A DNA stretch of 64,000 bases from Distichodus sexfasciatus. Lineage: Eukaryota > Chordata > Actinopteri > Characiformes > Distichodontidae. Positions 55,735-64,000 of this stretch are shown here, one piece after another (position 1 is the stretch's first letter; every line of letters begins with the position of its first letter). The stretch spans positions 3,600,318-3,664,317 of the forward strand of contig JAVGVS010000010.1 in assembly GCA_032718565.1 (NCBI GenBank), given 5' to 3'. Below the pieces are notes generated by a model. That model saw only the letters and a list, made by a program, of their open reading frames with translations, was not told the origin of the DNA and did not search any database. The translations under genes were made by a program, and so were the position numbers.

Positions 55735-56783
55735 CGGGTGCAACAATTATTCAACGTCGACAAAAGTCGACAATAAAAAAATTTGATTGTCGATAGGTCG
55801 ATAATTGTCGCCAGACATATTTTTAAACGGAGTGAGACATTTTCCTTCCTTTCTACCTGTGCAGTACTACCGCTTTCCAATAGATGACACCAATACACGA
55901 GATTCGCTCTTGCGCAATAGCATTCAGTGACAGCTAGAAGAATGGCCCTATGGCGTCACATCAACGCCAAAACTAGAGTGCGGAAAATGGCTTGCTGCAA
56001 AAATTTTGCGGGCGTAAATTTCAAAGTCGCGAGCGCAAATGTGAAACTCGAGAGCAAAAATTAAGAATCGAATGCGCGGTTGTGATAATATTGTGCACAA
56101 ACTGTATTTTTCCTCTCTCAAATGTCTTTTTCCTCTCGATGTGTTAAATGTCCTCGCGCTCAAAGTAGATTACCGACGAGCGGCTTTTTTGCTCGAGGGA
56201 GATTTCTACGTGTGTGGTTTGAAAGGTGCGGGTTTGGGCAGTTTGGGGGCAGGGTTTTGGCAGCTTCTGCCTGCGAATCCTATTGGCCGATGGCTCCTGG
56301 TTTTGTGATTGGCTTAAGAAAGTTCCTACAGAAAAACCAAAGATGTCGGAGGAAGAGGAGCGGCGACGGGTCGGTTAAACGAAACATAGTTTATCGACCT
56401 TATAATTATAATTTAATAGTTAGGTCTTACACGTTTAATAAGCACGCAAAACTGTAAAGTAACCAACGCCTTTGTCACTCGCTCATAAATGTTATAATGG
56501 TACGTTACCATTTTCTCAGTACCATCAGAAAACCAGTAGCCATCGTAAGGCTAGATAAGGCAAAGAAGAAACTTATTTATTAAAATATGCTTTTGAGTGA
56601 ACTATCTTTCTTGTCTTTATTATTTACCACAAAATTTAAATAACCTCATACTAAATGTAAAAGCTGGTAGCTAAATCGGAGCCATTTTATAATTGTGCAA
56701 TTTATAATCCGATTAGTCGACTAATCGTTTTAATAGTCCATGACTAGTCAACTATCAAAATAGTCATTAGTTGCAGCCCTTGT
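55735..56783 (+). mobile_element. hAT-like element carrying a promoter-like segment
   Basis: Ends GGGTGCAACAATTATTC and, inverted, ACAAGGGCTGCAACTAATG. TGTAAGTA at 55727-55734 is repeated at 56784-56791, an exact 8-base duplication as expected for hAT. Between AT-rich subterminal regions lies a CpG-rich segment (about 55940-56390) with two ATTGG boxes (56282-56286 and 56308-56312), then ATG at 56343 opening 11 codons, MSEEEERRRVG, before a stop. This looks like a surviving promoter and start of a gene, from the autonomous parent or captured. Confidence 0.85.
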
Positions 56784-56791
56784 TGTAAGTA

Positions 56792-56999
56792 ACGTCACTA
56801 TTAATAATCTACTGATAAAAGTAGCTAAGTTAGAAGTATTCATGTATTCTGTCACGGTGGTTTGGACAGCGGCCATCTTTTTGTTTTATCCCCCTCAGTT
56901 TTGGGTGGGAAGTGGTAACCTTGAGACCCACGGTCCTCCTTGCTTTTCCTGCCAAAGTAATTGCTTCAATGTCTCTTATGTCCCTGGAAATTAAACTAT
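56792..56999. other. Unassigned DNA
   Basis: A short stretch with nothing recognised. Confidence 0.35.
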
Positions 57000-57240
57000 G
57001 TTCCCACTGCTTTTCCGCTTATTAGCCCCCCGCAGCGTGAATGAATAAATCAATGGCCAAAGCATGGCAGGCCTAATGGCCAGAGTAAGCATGTCGGTAG
57101 AGGATGGCCTCTTCGCCGGCCATCTCCACCCCACACTAGGCACCAGCTGGGCCATGGGGGTGGAGGCAAAATAGCCTTGAAACACACATCTGTGCTCTGA
57201 AAAATGTAATTTAGTCTTTCAGTGTGGGGGTCTGTGCGAC
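57000..57240. promoter_or_regulatory. Candidate conserved non-coding block
   Basis: Compact, repeat-free, with CCGCTTATTAGCCCCCCGC, GAATGAATAAATCAATGGCC and CAGGCCTAATGGCCAGAG. AT cores are set in GC-rich sequence, as in many vertebrate developmental enhancers. Confidence 0.35.
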
Positions 57241-59550
57241 CTTGCTAACTGGAAATGAACCTCCTTTCATATGGGACATCCTCAAGTGCCCTTGGACATT
57301 TTAGAGCGGAGGTTCGGTCAGATGTTGCCCAGGAGCAGAGTGGGATCCCTAATCTCTAATCCCATTCCTCTGAGGTACAGAGGGCTACTGATGAAACAGG
57401 AGGGGGAAGCGGGGTCAGGTCTCTCTCTGGGTGTCCTGATTTGCAAGGCGGAATGGTCCTTTTTTTCCCTACTAACTGCTTTATGCCGAGGGCTTTACAC
57501 CCAAAGCTGCCAAACTGGGTCAGGGTTTTGATTGGCCAGTCAGTCTACCATAACCCAGAATAGAATGTTCAGTCTTAGCAGATGACGCAAGATCCCAGTG
57601 ACCTTTAAAGATGAACCCTCATTTTTAACCTCTTTACTAGTGAAGTGATGAATTGAGTCAAAGACAAAGTCCAAGGAAGATTGAGAACCAGTCCTGACCA
57701 GAGTTGTACTTCCAACTTTTAATAGGTGAGTTAGGGCTGCAGAAAATAAAATAAATATATAATGCTTCTGTGATACATATTGCGCTATAAAATATACAAC
57801 TTGTTTGTAACAAATGACCAATAGCTCAGCCAGAAAAGTGTCACTCCAGAATGATTAGTGTTATGTTGTAAGGAGTGTATGACAGTCGCCTTTAAATCTT
57901 ATGTTATATCAAATAGATTCGTTTTGTAGATTACTCACAAAACCACAGACCACCTAGAATGCCGCCATGGACCACCAGGGAGCTGCGGACCACCTGTTTC
58001 ACACCTCTGATGTACGCAATGCTTTTGTTGTGATGTAGATAATGAAAAGCTGCTCTGGACCTCTAGTTTGAGTATGTAATTTACTTAACTGCATCTGGAT
58101 TGACATGTCTATCCAAGATTCAGTGAGACCCAGACCCAGTTTATGACCGGTCTCCTAGCTTCCTACAGTGTTATCTGTCTGGCAAATGTACACTGTATAA
58201 TTTGCAAATGGTAAGCTGTGATTAGATGTGGTGAGACAGTTTAGATAATAAGTTATCTATATACAGTCAGATTTTCTTGATCTGTCATTTGAGATTCACC
58301 CGCGCATACTGCAAAAAAGAGATGATCTTAAGCCAAGACCAAGATTTAGACCAAGACCAAGTATCCAGTGAGATCCTGGCTGTGAGTAGTGAGATTGCTA
58401 CAGCGTAATGAGCCATTTATGTTGTCTTATGAACTCATAGAAGCTCATAAAACAAGACACAGGCTCTTGTTAAGGAGACTTCTTACCTCCACTTTGCCTA
58501 ACTGATACTCTTTGCTGGATAAAAATTAGCAATTAAGGTGTTTTCCCCGGGACTTTCATGACTAATCAGTTATGACAGCATTTTTTCCAATCAGAAACAC
58601 AGTACAATTTGTTAAGTTATAGTTTTGAAACAGAAAACCAAACAAAGCTTTAACCATCTAAATTGGGAGAATGTGCTGTTTCTAGAGAATGTGAATCTAC
58701 AACCAATAAGCCATAAGTGGATTGAGGAGAATAGAATGAAATATTTTATTGCAAGTAATTAACAGAAAAAAATGTAGAAATATTTAAATTTAGATTTAGA
58801 AAGGCTTGTCAATGACATCTGTACAATTAAGGATTTGGATTTTTTTTTTTTAAAGCATCAGCTAGTTGGCTAATATTATAAAAAAGACTATGAAACTGTG
58901 AAATTTTTCAAGTTCAGTAAGTAAATGTGGAATGAATTGTACCCACACAAACAGGCTGCACCACTCCGCTTGAGTGCCATGTGTATACTCATGAGCACAC
59001 TCTGGGATATGAATGTGAATAAACAATTTAAGCTTTAGACATGACAAACAGTGAAACAAAAACTCAATAATCTGCGTCGTCCACATCCTCCTCTCTGCAT
59101 GCTGAAAGTGTTGACTTCTTGAGCTTTTCTTCCTCTCCCACATCATAGTCTTTAGTCCTGAATAAGCTGGTATTGCAACTGATCGAAGACTATGAACACA
59201 ATCTTGACAGATACGCAAATATTCATTAAATTATATTATAAGCAAATGCTCCATTTGCAGATTTACAGAATCTTCCCAAAGCATGTTATGATCAGGAACA
59301 TCCTTTTGTCCTTGATGAAGGACTTTGCAAAGCCCATTTGGAGTGGCATGTGGACCTCTCCACATGGCCCTCAGTGGCATTGCCTGTACCCTTAACCTGA
59401 CTTGGTTCTCCCAGTGTATATAAAACTGCTCTTCCCCTGTTTTGAAGGGTCATTAAAGGGTTGCATAAGCTGTTTTGAGGGCCCACTGCTGGGCCTTTGA
59501 TCCCCGTGAAGAGCTCCATTCTTTGCCCCTGGTTACTCAACAAGCCCTTT
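57241..59550. other. Unassigned DNA, no gene seen
   Basis: About 2.3 kb. A patch at 57960-58010 (GGACCACCAGGGAGCTGCGG) and 58310-58400 (CCAAGACCAAGATTTAGACC) may be internal parts of old DNA transposons, without ends. T tract at 58840-58851. No recognised coding feature. Confidence 0.4.
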
Positions 59551-61420
59551 ATTAACACTATGTTTTGAAGCCATTATTTTATAAAAAGCTAGAATTGCAT
59601 CTTCCATCACTCTTACAGCCACAGGATGTCATATACATTATCATGACAAATGCAGAAGTGCTTCTTGGAAGCAGTGGTCAGTATTCCTGGAATTTGTGCG
59701 CCTCTGCATTGTGTGTGTGTTTGAAAAAGAGAAAGAGAGTTCCCCAGTAATACTGCCTCCTTATGACCTTGGGGATGTGCGTAGAGCTGCACTCTGTGAC
59801 CTTAAAAAAAGTAGGTTGTTTGGAGTTGTAATGATGTCTTGACCCAAGACCCAAGAGGGTCGTGTGTCTTTGACACCTGGGTGTTAATGGGTTATTTGTC
59901 AAACTCTTATCGAGTAACATTAGGGGATGAAAATGTGCAGGAAATGTGTGGTTGCTGCTCGCTACTCTGGATCATGAGTGTTTCTCACCAGCTAGTACCT
60001 CTCACTGTACTCTCACCTCCGCAGCCACAACCAGTCAAATGAGCTGGCTGGGCCAAAAAGCAGGGGCCAATTGCTGTAGCTCAAAAGTTCAACAATCAAA
60101 AGCCATCTTCCTTTCCATCCGTCTCTGCTCTACTCCTTCCTTTGATCATGGGGTCTTTTTCTTATTGCTTTGTCATAGCTATGTTTTAAATAGAATTCTG
60201 GATAAATGAATATGTCATGAGTATGGGAGTGTGTATTTGGGTGCATATTTAGCAATCACCTTTATGTTTATTTAAAAGTTCTGTGTTTCCTGTCAAGGCT
60301 CATGAGTGCTATCTGAGGGCTCACGTCCATAGTATTAGTTTAGCCCTGTGTGAAGGCACATAAGATAAAATAAAGTTCGGATATGAAATTGGCTTCAAAT
60401 TACTTGCTAAACGGAAGAAATGTTAATACCCACCAGTATATCTTGCAACTCAGAGTTGGTATTATTAGGGTACACCCAAATTTTTAAACAAAATGTCATG
60501 AATATATTCATTTTCAAATAATTAATAACACTTATAAAAGCTGTACAAAACATAAATGTCTAGTTATCTATAACGAGCGCATTGATGGATAGCACTACAA
60601 TGGTAGTGTTGTGTTTATTTTGCTTGTACACTTTTCTTACACTAGGCTATGCACTTTTATAGTTATATAGTTTTTTATACTATTTTCAGGATATATATAA
60701 TTGCATGTACATTAATGCAGTAGTTATTGTTTTTGCTTAATAGTTCATATATATAATAAACTTCAAGTTGTTATATCAAAATATAAAGTTTTAACCTGTT
60801 CCAGTAATGTAATGTGGTAAGCATTCAGCTACTGAAACAATCTTTCGTTTCATTTGTCTAGTCAACTTTTAAAAACAAGATTAGAAAAGTAAAGATTATT
60901 ACTGATGTTTACTGAGGACAACTGAAATGCTGACTGAAACAAAGGCTTTTGTAGTCAATATGTTTTGGACTGAACTTTTAAAATGTCAAAGTATAATGCT
61001 TTAAATAGACAAGTTTCTCATACATGTAATAAAAAACATTAGTAAATATCAAATACATTCATTATCTTCTGATAATAGTTGATTAGCTAATTTAATCAGG
61101 AAAGCATACTTTCTTGTTTACGTTATTACTATTGATTATGTTTTTATTTTGGGGCTTAACTTAATTTTCACCCACTGATATTGTCTTGTCTCAGTCTTGC
61201 TCATATCAGTCAACTTGATTAATACTTAATTTAGTGTGTGCGTTCAGTATCTCAATATCTCAATATTTCTACCTCTTTCTCTATCTTGTGAATGCTGCTA
61301 AAATTCCTAGCATTCCCAAATGCTTATTTCCAACCAAAAAATTCTTCATAGCAAGCTTGATGTATTGCTTTATTTGTTGATACCAGTACTTTCCTGATAC
61401 AAACTACAAGTTGCTGCTTA
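59551..61420. other. AT-rich DNA, no gene seen
   Basis: Mostly AT-rich single-copy sequence. The overlapping frames at 59839-60209 have no domain. Confidence 0.4.
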
Positions 61421-62095
61421 AATCCAAACCAGCCTGAAGACCAGCACCAGCACCATGATGCCTGTTAACTTGCTTGCTGCAGTAAATGTAACATTTCACT
61501 GATGTTGATATAGATTAGTTTTCTGCCCAGGCTGCTAATTAGCATTTTGAAGTACCGCAGCCTTGTGAAGGCCAAGAACAGATAAGAATAAGCAAAGCTT
61601 CCAGCTACTCAGGCTGAATCAACAGAATTACATGTGTGATAATTTGATCTATACATTCTACAACAATTAATTTAAATGGGTCTTACATTAATGAGCACTA
61701 AGTAGAGTATACTGTATTCACTAATTACAGCACAGATGTATTAACTACCATCATGAAACTGTGAATGTGGGCTGCATCTGATGAAAGCACTCAGTTGATA
61801 AGTACATGTGATTCTTAGTAGTTTGAACCAGCTCACTTGACTTTTTCTTTATCGGTGTGGCTTTTAAGCACATGTCCATGTTAAGTTTGAAGTCTTTATT
61901 TTTGTAGATGGTGTTACATTTACCAAATGTGCTTTAATTGCGATTCTGGCATTGGAAGCTGAGCATTCATGTGAAATCCACTCAAAGCACTTGTGTTTTA
62001 TTGGCCTCTTGTTGAAACTCGTCACTGATGGCCACTAATTTCAGCCCACCTACTGCTGGATGGATTTAAGGATATTTAGCTATTTATAATCAGCT
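61421..62095. promoter_or_regulatory. Candidate conserved non-coding block, AT-motif dense
   Basis: Repeat-free, with GCTGCTAATTAGCATTTTG, CAACAATTAATTTAAATG, TTACATTAATGAGCAC, TCACTAATTACAGCAC and TGCTTTAATTGCGATTC. The density of TAATTA-type cores is higher than in neighbouring sequence. No frame of note. Confidence 0.35.
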
Positions 62096-62140
62096 CTTCA
62101 TAACACTTCAATTGTCACACACTCTCTCTCCCGGTATCCC

Positions 62141-62141
<1 letters not shown>

Positions 62142-62178
<37 letters not shown>
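62142..62178. repeat. (TG)n microsatellite
   Basis: An uninterrupted TG run of about 37 bases. Confidence 0.95.
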
Positions 62179-62180
<2 letters not shown>

Positions 62181-62379
62181 GGTTTGTGAGGGATGAAGGG
62201 AGGCAGAGGAAGAGATGGTAAGAGAGGAAAAAATGTGTTTTACAGGTGTTAAGGTGTTAGACTGATTAGTGGAGGAAACTCTAAAAGTGTGCACGACAAT
62301 GACTGAAAAAGGAAGGTAGGAGTAACAGCAGGAAAGTGATTGATAGGGAGAAAAAAGGAAGAGGGAAAGCGGAAAGAAA
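62179..62379. other. Purine-rich low-complexity DNA
   Basis: GA-rich sequence (GAGAAAAAAGGAAGAGGG) next to the TG microsatellite. Confidence 0.5.
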
Positions 62380-63000
62380 AACAAGTTAGAAGAGAGAAGA
62401 GGTAAAAAATCAAAGTTATGTACATCCACCTAATTGATCCTGCGAGGGACGTGAAAACCCGGGAGGGTGAAAATGGCATGCAGAGGCTGCGAGATGGAGA
62501 GAGACAGACGATGGAGTTGTGACGACAGGGCTGACGCGGGGCTCAGGCCTGCTAATGCGGCTTCGTGGCTGTGTGTAATTAAGAGAGAGAGAGGCTGGCG
62601 TGAGTGAATGAAGAGCGAAGGCAGAGGCGGAGGAGCTGAATTGGGAGCAGAAATTCAGCTGGGGAAAATGAATGGAGGGAGAAGCTGTCTGGCAGTCAGA
62701 AATGGAGGGAGAGGAGTCTGATTTGTGGAGGGGGAAAAAAACAACCTCGCTGCTTCATTGGCACTGTCAGAGCACTAAAGTGGCGGGATTTGTGCGACAC
62801 GTCTCCCTCCCACGCGCTCTTCCTCTTCGTCTTCCTCTGTTTATTCTTCCCCTTCTCCGCATTTTCTCTCTTCCTCTTGTACTGCTGCTTTTGTAGCACC
62901 TCCCCTGTCTCATCTGTCGAGCCGTGGGGCTGTTTACTTATGAAATTAATATTAAACAAAAGGGTTTCTCTCTCTATCTGTCTACACGACAGATTAGCCA
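62380..63000. promoter_or_regulatory. Candidate conserved non-coding block, purine- and CpG-containing
   Basis: Repeat-free with CACCTAATTGATCCTGCG, CTGACGCGGGGCTCAGGCC, GCTAATGCGGC and GTGTAATTAAGAGAG. The right third is CT-rich. Overlapping frames at 62672-63197 reflect composition and have no domain. Confidence 0.35.
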
Positions 63001-63162
63001 GGATTAACAGTGTAAATCTCTTAATGAAACTGATACTAGGGCAACATAGTTTTCAAACTTTACATCCTGTCAAAGTTTTCCTTCTTTGCGACAACAGATC
63101 TTCTCATTTTGTGCTCACTTCTCTATATACTACATGCTTCAGGCAATTGGGTATTTTGCTCT

Positions 63163-63290
63163 TAGGGACGCACCGATCCAATATGTTGGTCCGATAATGA
63201 CCTGAACATCTGAATCGAGTATCGGTAATACTACGCCAATCTATGGGACTGATGTATTCAAGAAAATTTTATGCACAATATGTCAATCAA
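63163..63290 (+). mobile_element. hAT-like terminal fragment (TAGGGACGCACCGATCC)
   Basis: TAGGGACGCACCGATCCAAT then GGTCCGATAATGACC and GAGTATCGGTAATAC is the end of a common fish hAT-type non-autonomous element. The other end is not seen; a SINE follows. Confidence 0.65.
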
Positions 63291-63327
63291 CCGTACACAT
63301 TTTGCTTTGGGATGGAGAAGTTTGAAG

Positions 63328-63540
63328 CCTAGCGTGATCGGAGGGTCGCTGGTTCAAGTCCCAGACTGGTAAAGATACCACTGAGGTACTCATGAGCAAG
63401 TTACCAAGTACTGATCCCCGGGCACTGCATGTCAACTGCCCACTGCTCCTTCATGGATGGGTCAAATACAAAGGCCACATTTTGTTGTGGTGCACTGTGC
63501 TGTGCTGTGTTCACAAAGACAAATCTTTTAAATTCACTTT
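63328..63540 (+). mobile_element. tRNA-derived SINE, copy 10 (head truncated)
   Basis: Starts inside the tRNA head (TAGCGTGATCGGAGGGTCGC), B box GGTTCAAGTCC at 63351-63361, GATACCACTGAGGTACTCAT, then GTCAAATACAAAGGCCACAT and GTGTTCACAAAGACAAAT. Confidence 0.9.
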
Positions 63541-63714
63541 GTCATGATTATATAAAGCATTTTAAACAACATAACAAACAAGGCAACACCCCACAACCCG
63601 AAAAGTTTACCAAATCATGCCATTATACAGTGTAATTTACATCACTTGCTTGCAGTCTCTGCTTTACCTGATCAATTTAGCACTGTATTGTCAGGAACTG
63701 AAAAATCTTTAACT

Positions 63715-63830
63715 CAGGTGGGAAAAACAGAACAAGATACAGGTGGTTAGCTCGAAATTTCAACCTAACGAGTGAGAAAAGTGTAAAGCAAACTCAGGTT
63801 AGCAATCCGGCGATCCAGAATCTATAATCT
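63715..63830 (-). mobile_element. LTR fragment, same family as 30681-31618
   Basis: ACAGAACAAGATACAGGTGG, CAACCTAACGAGTGAGAAAA and GCAAACTCAGGTTAGCAATC align to 31475-31575 (ACCAAACAAGACACAGGTG; CAACCTGATGTGTGAGAAGG; GCAAACTCAGGTTAGAATTC). Only this segment is recognisable; the ends are lost. Confidence 0.65.
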
Positions 63831-64000
63831 AGAACGGTATTTACATTGAACAGGTTTTTGTTAAAAAAATGTCAGTTTGAAAGGTCGTAACTGTGTACAG
63901 CGAGATAGCAGTAATTGATAAGCCTTGTACTGGAGTACATTGGGAAAAGTTGCATATTGAGAAATGTGTTTACTTTTTTACAAAGCAAATATGCAATTAA

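Noticed and set aside
62790..63197. 135-codon open frame
   Set aside because: Its Leu/Phe-rich start comes from a CT-rich tract and its end lies in the beginning of a transposon fragment.

Overview
The window looks like vertebrate, almost certainly teleost, non-coding DNA. I see no protein-coding gene with recognisable domains, no operons and no bacterial features. The fish assignment rests on the interspersed repeats: about eleven copies or fragments of one tRNA-derived SINE whose 3' body ends near TGTTCACAATGACAAATAAT, one SINE3 with a 5S-rRNA-derived head (a family first described in zebrafish), L2-type LINE 3' ends carrying CCTCTCAAGGTTTCTTCC, and several hAT-like non-autonomous transposons with short TIRs. 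An otophysan or related ray-finned fish fits best, but the species cannot be read from this sequence.

Layout. 1-4.6 kb is single-copy, with TG and TA microsatellites at the start. 4.6-16 kb alternates AT-rich DNA, candidate conserved blocks (about 5.45-5.99, 8.2-8.55, 9.38-9.65 and 11.1-11.57 kb) and repeats (SINEs, a hAT-like MITE at 10.05 kb, a TA-flanked long-TIR element at 10.41 kb). 17.1-17.9 kb is a candidate regulatory block followed by the SINE3 at 18.0 kb. 19-26 kb is mostly SINE copies and a long-TIR element at 24.3 kb. 26.5-27.5 and 29.3-30.1 kb are complex, repeat-free blocks; the second is CpG- and pyrimidine-rich. 30.68-31.62 kb holds a probable solo LTR interrupted by a hAT-like element. 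33.6-36.1, 38.55-39.1, 45.0-46.0, 48.4-49.1, 50.1-51.5, 57.0-57.2, 61.4-62.1 and 62.4-63.0 kb are further candidate conserved non-coding blocks, separated by repeats.

Overall this resembles a gene desert or very long intron near a developmental regulator: complex homeodomain-type AT motifs (TAATTA, TTTAATTT) and GC-rich islands without sustained reading frames, with transposons in the gaps. That locus-level reading is inference. The most distinctive things are a diverged tandem pair of regulatory-looking elements at 45.03-45.84 kb, a hAT-like element at 55.73-56.79 kb that still carries what looks like a promoter and first coding exon, a family of three roughly 530-640 bp TIR elements flanked by TA, and a hAT nested in a solo LTR with both target-site duplications visible.
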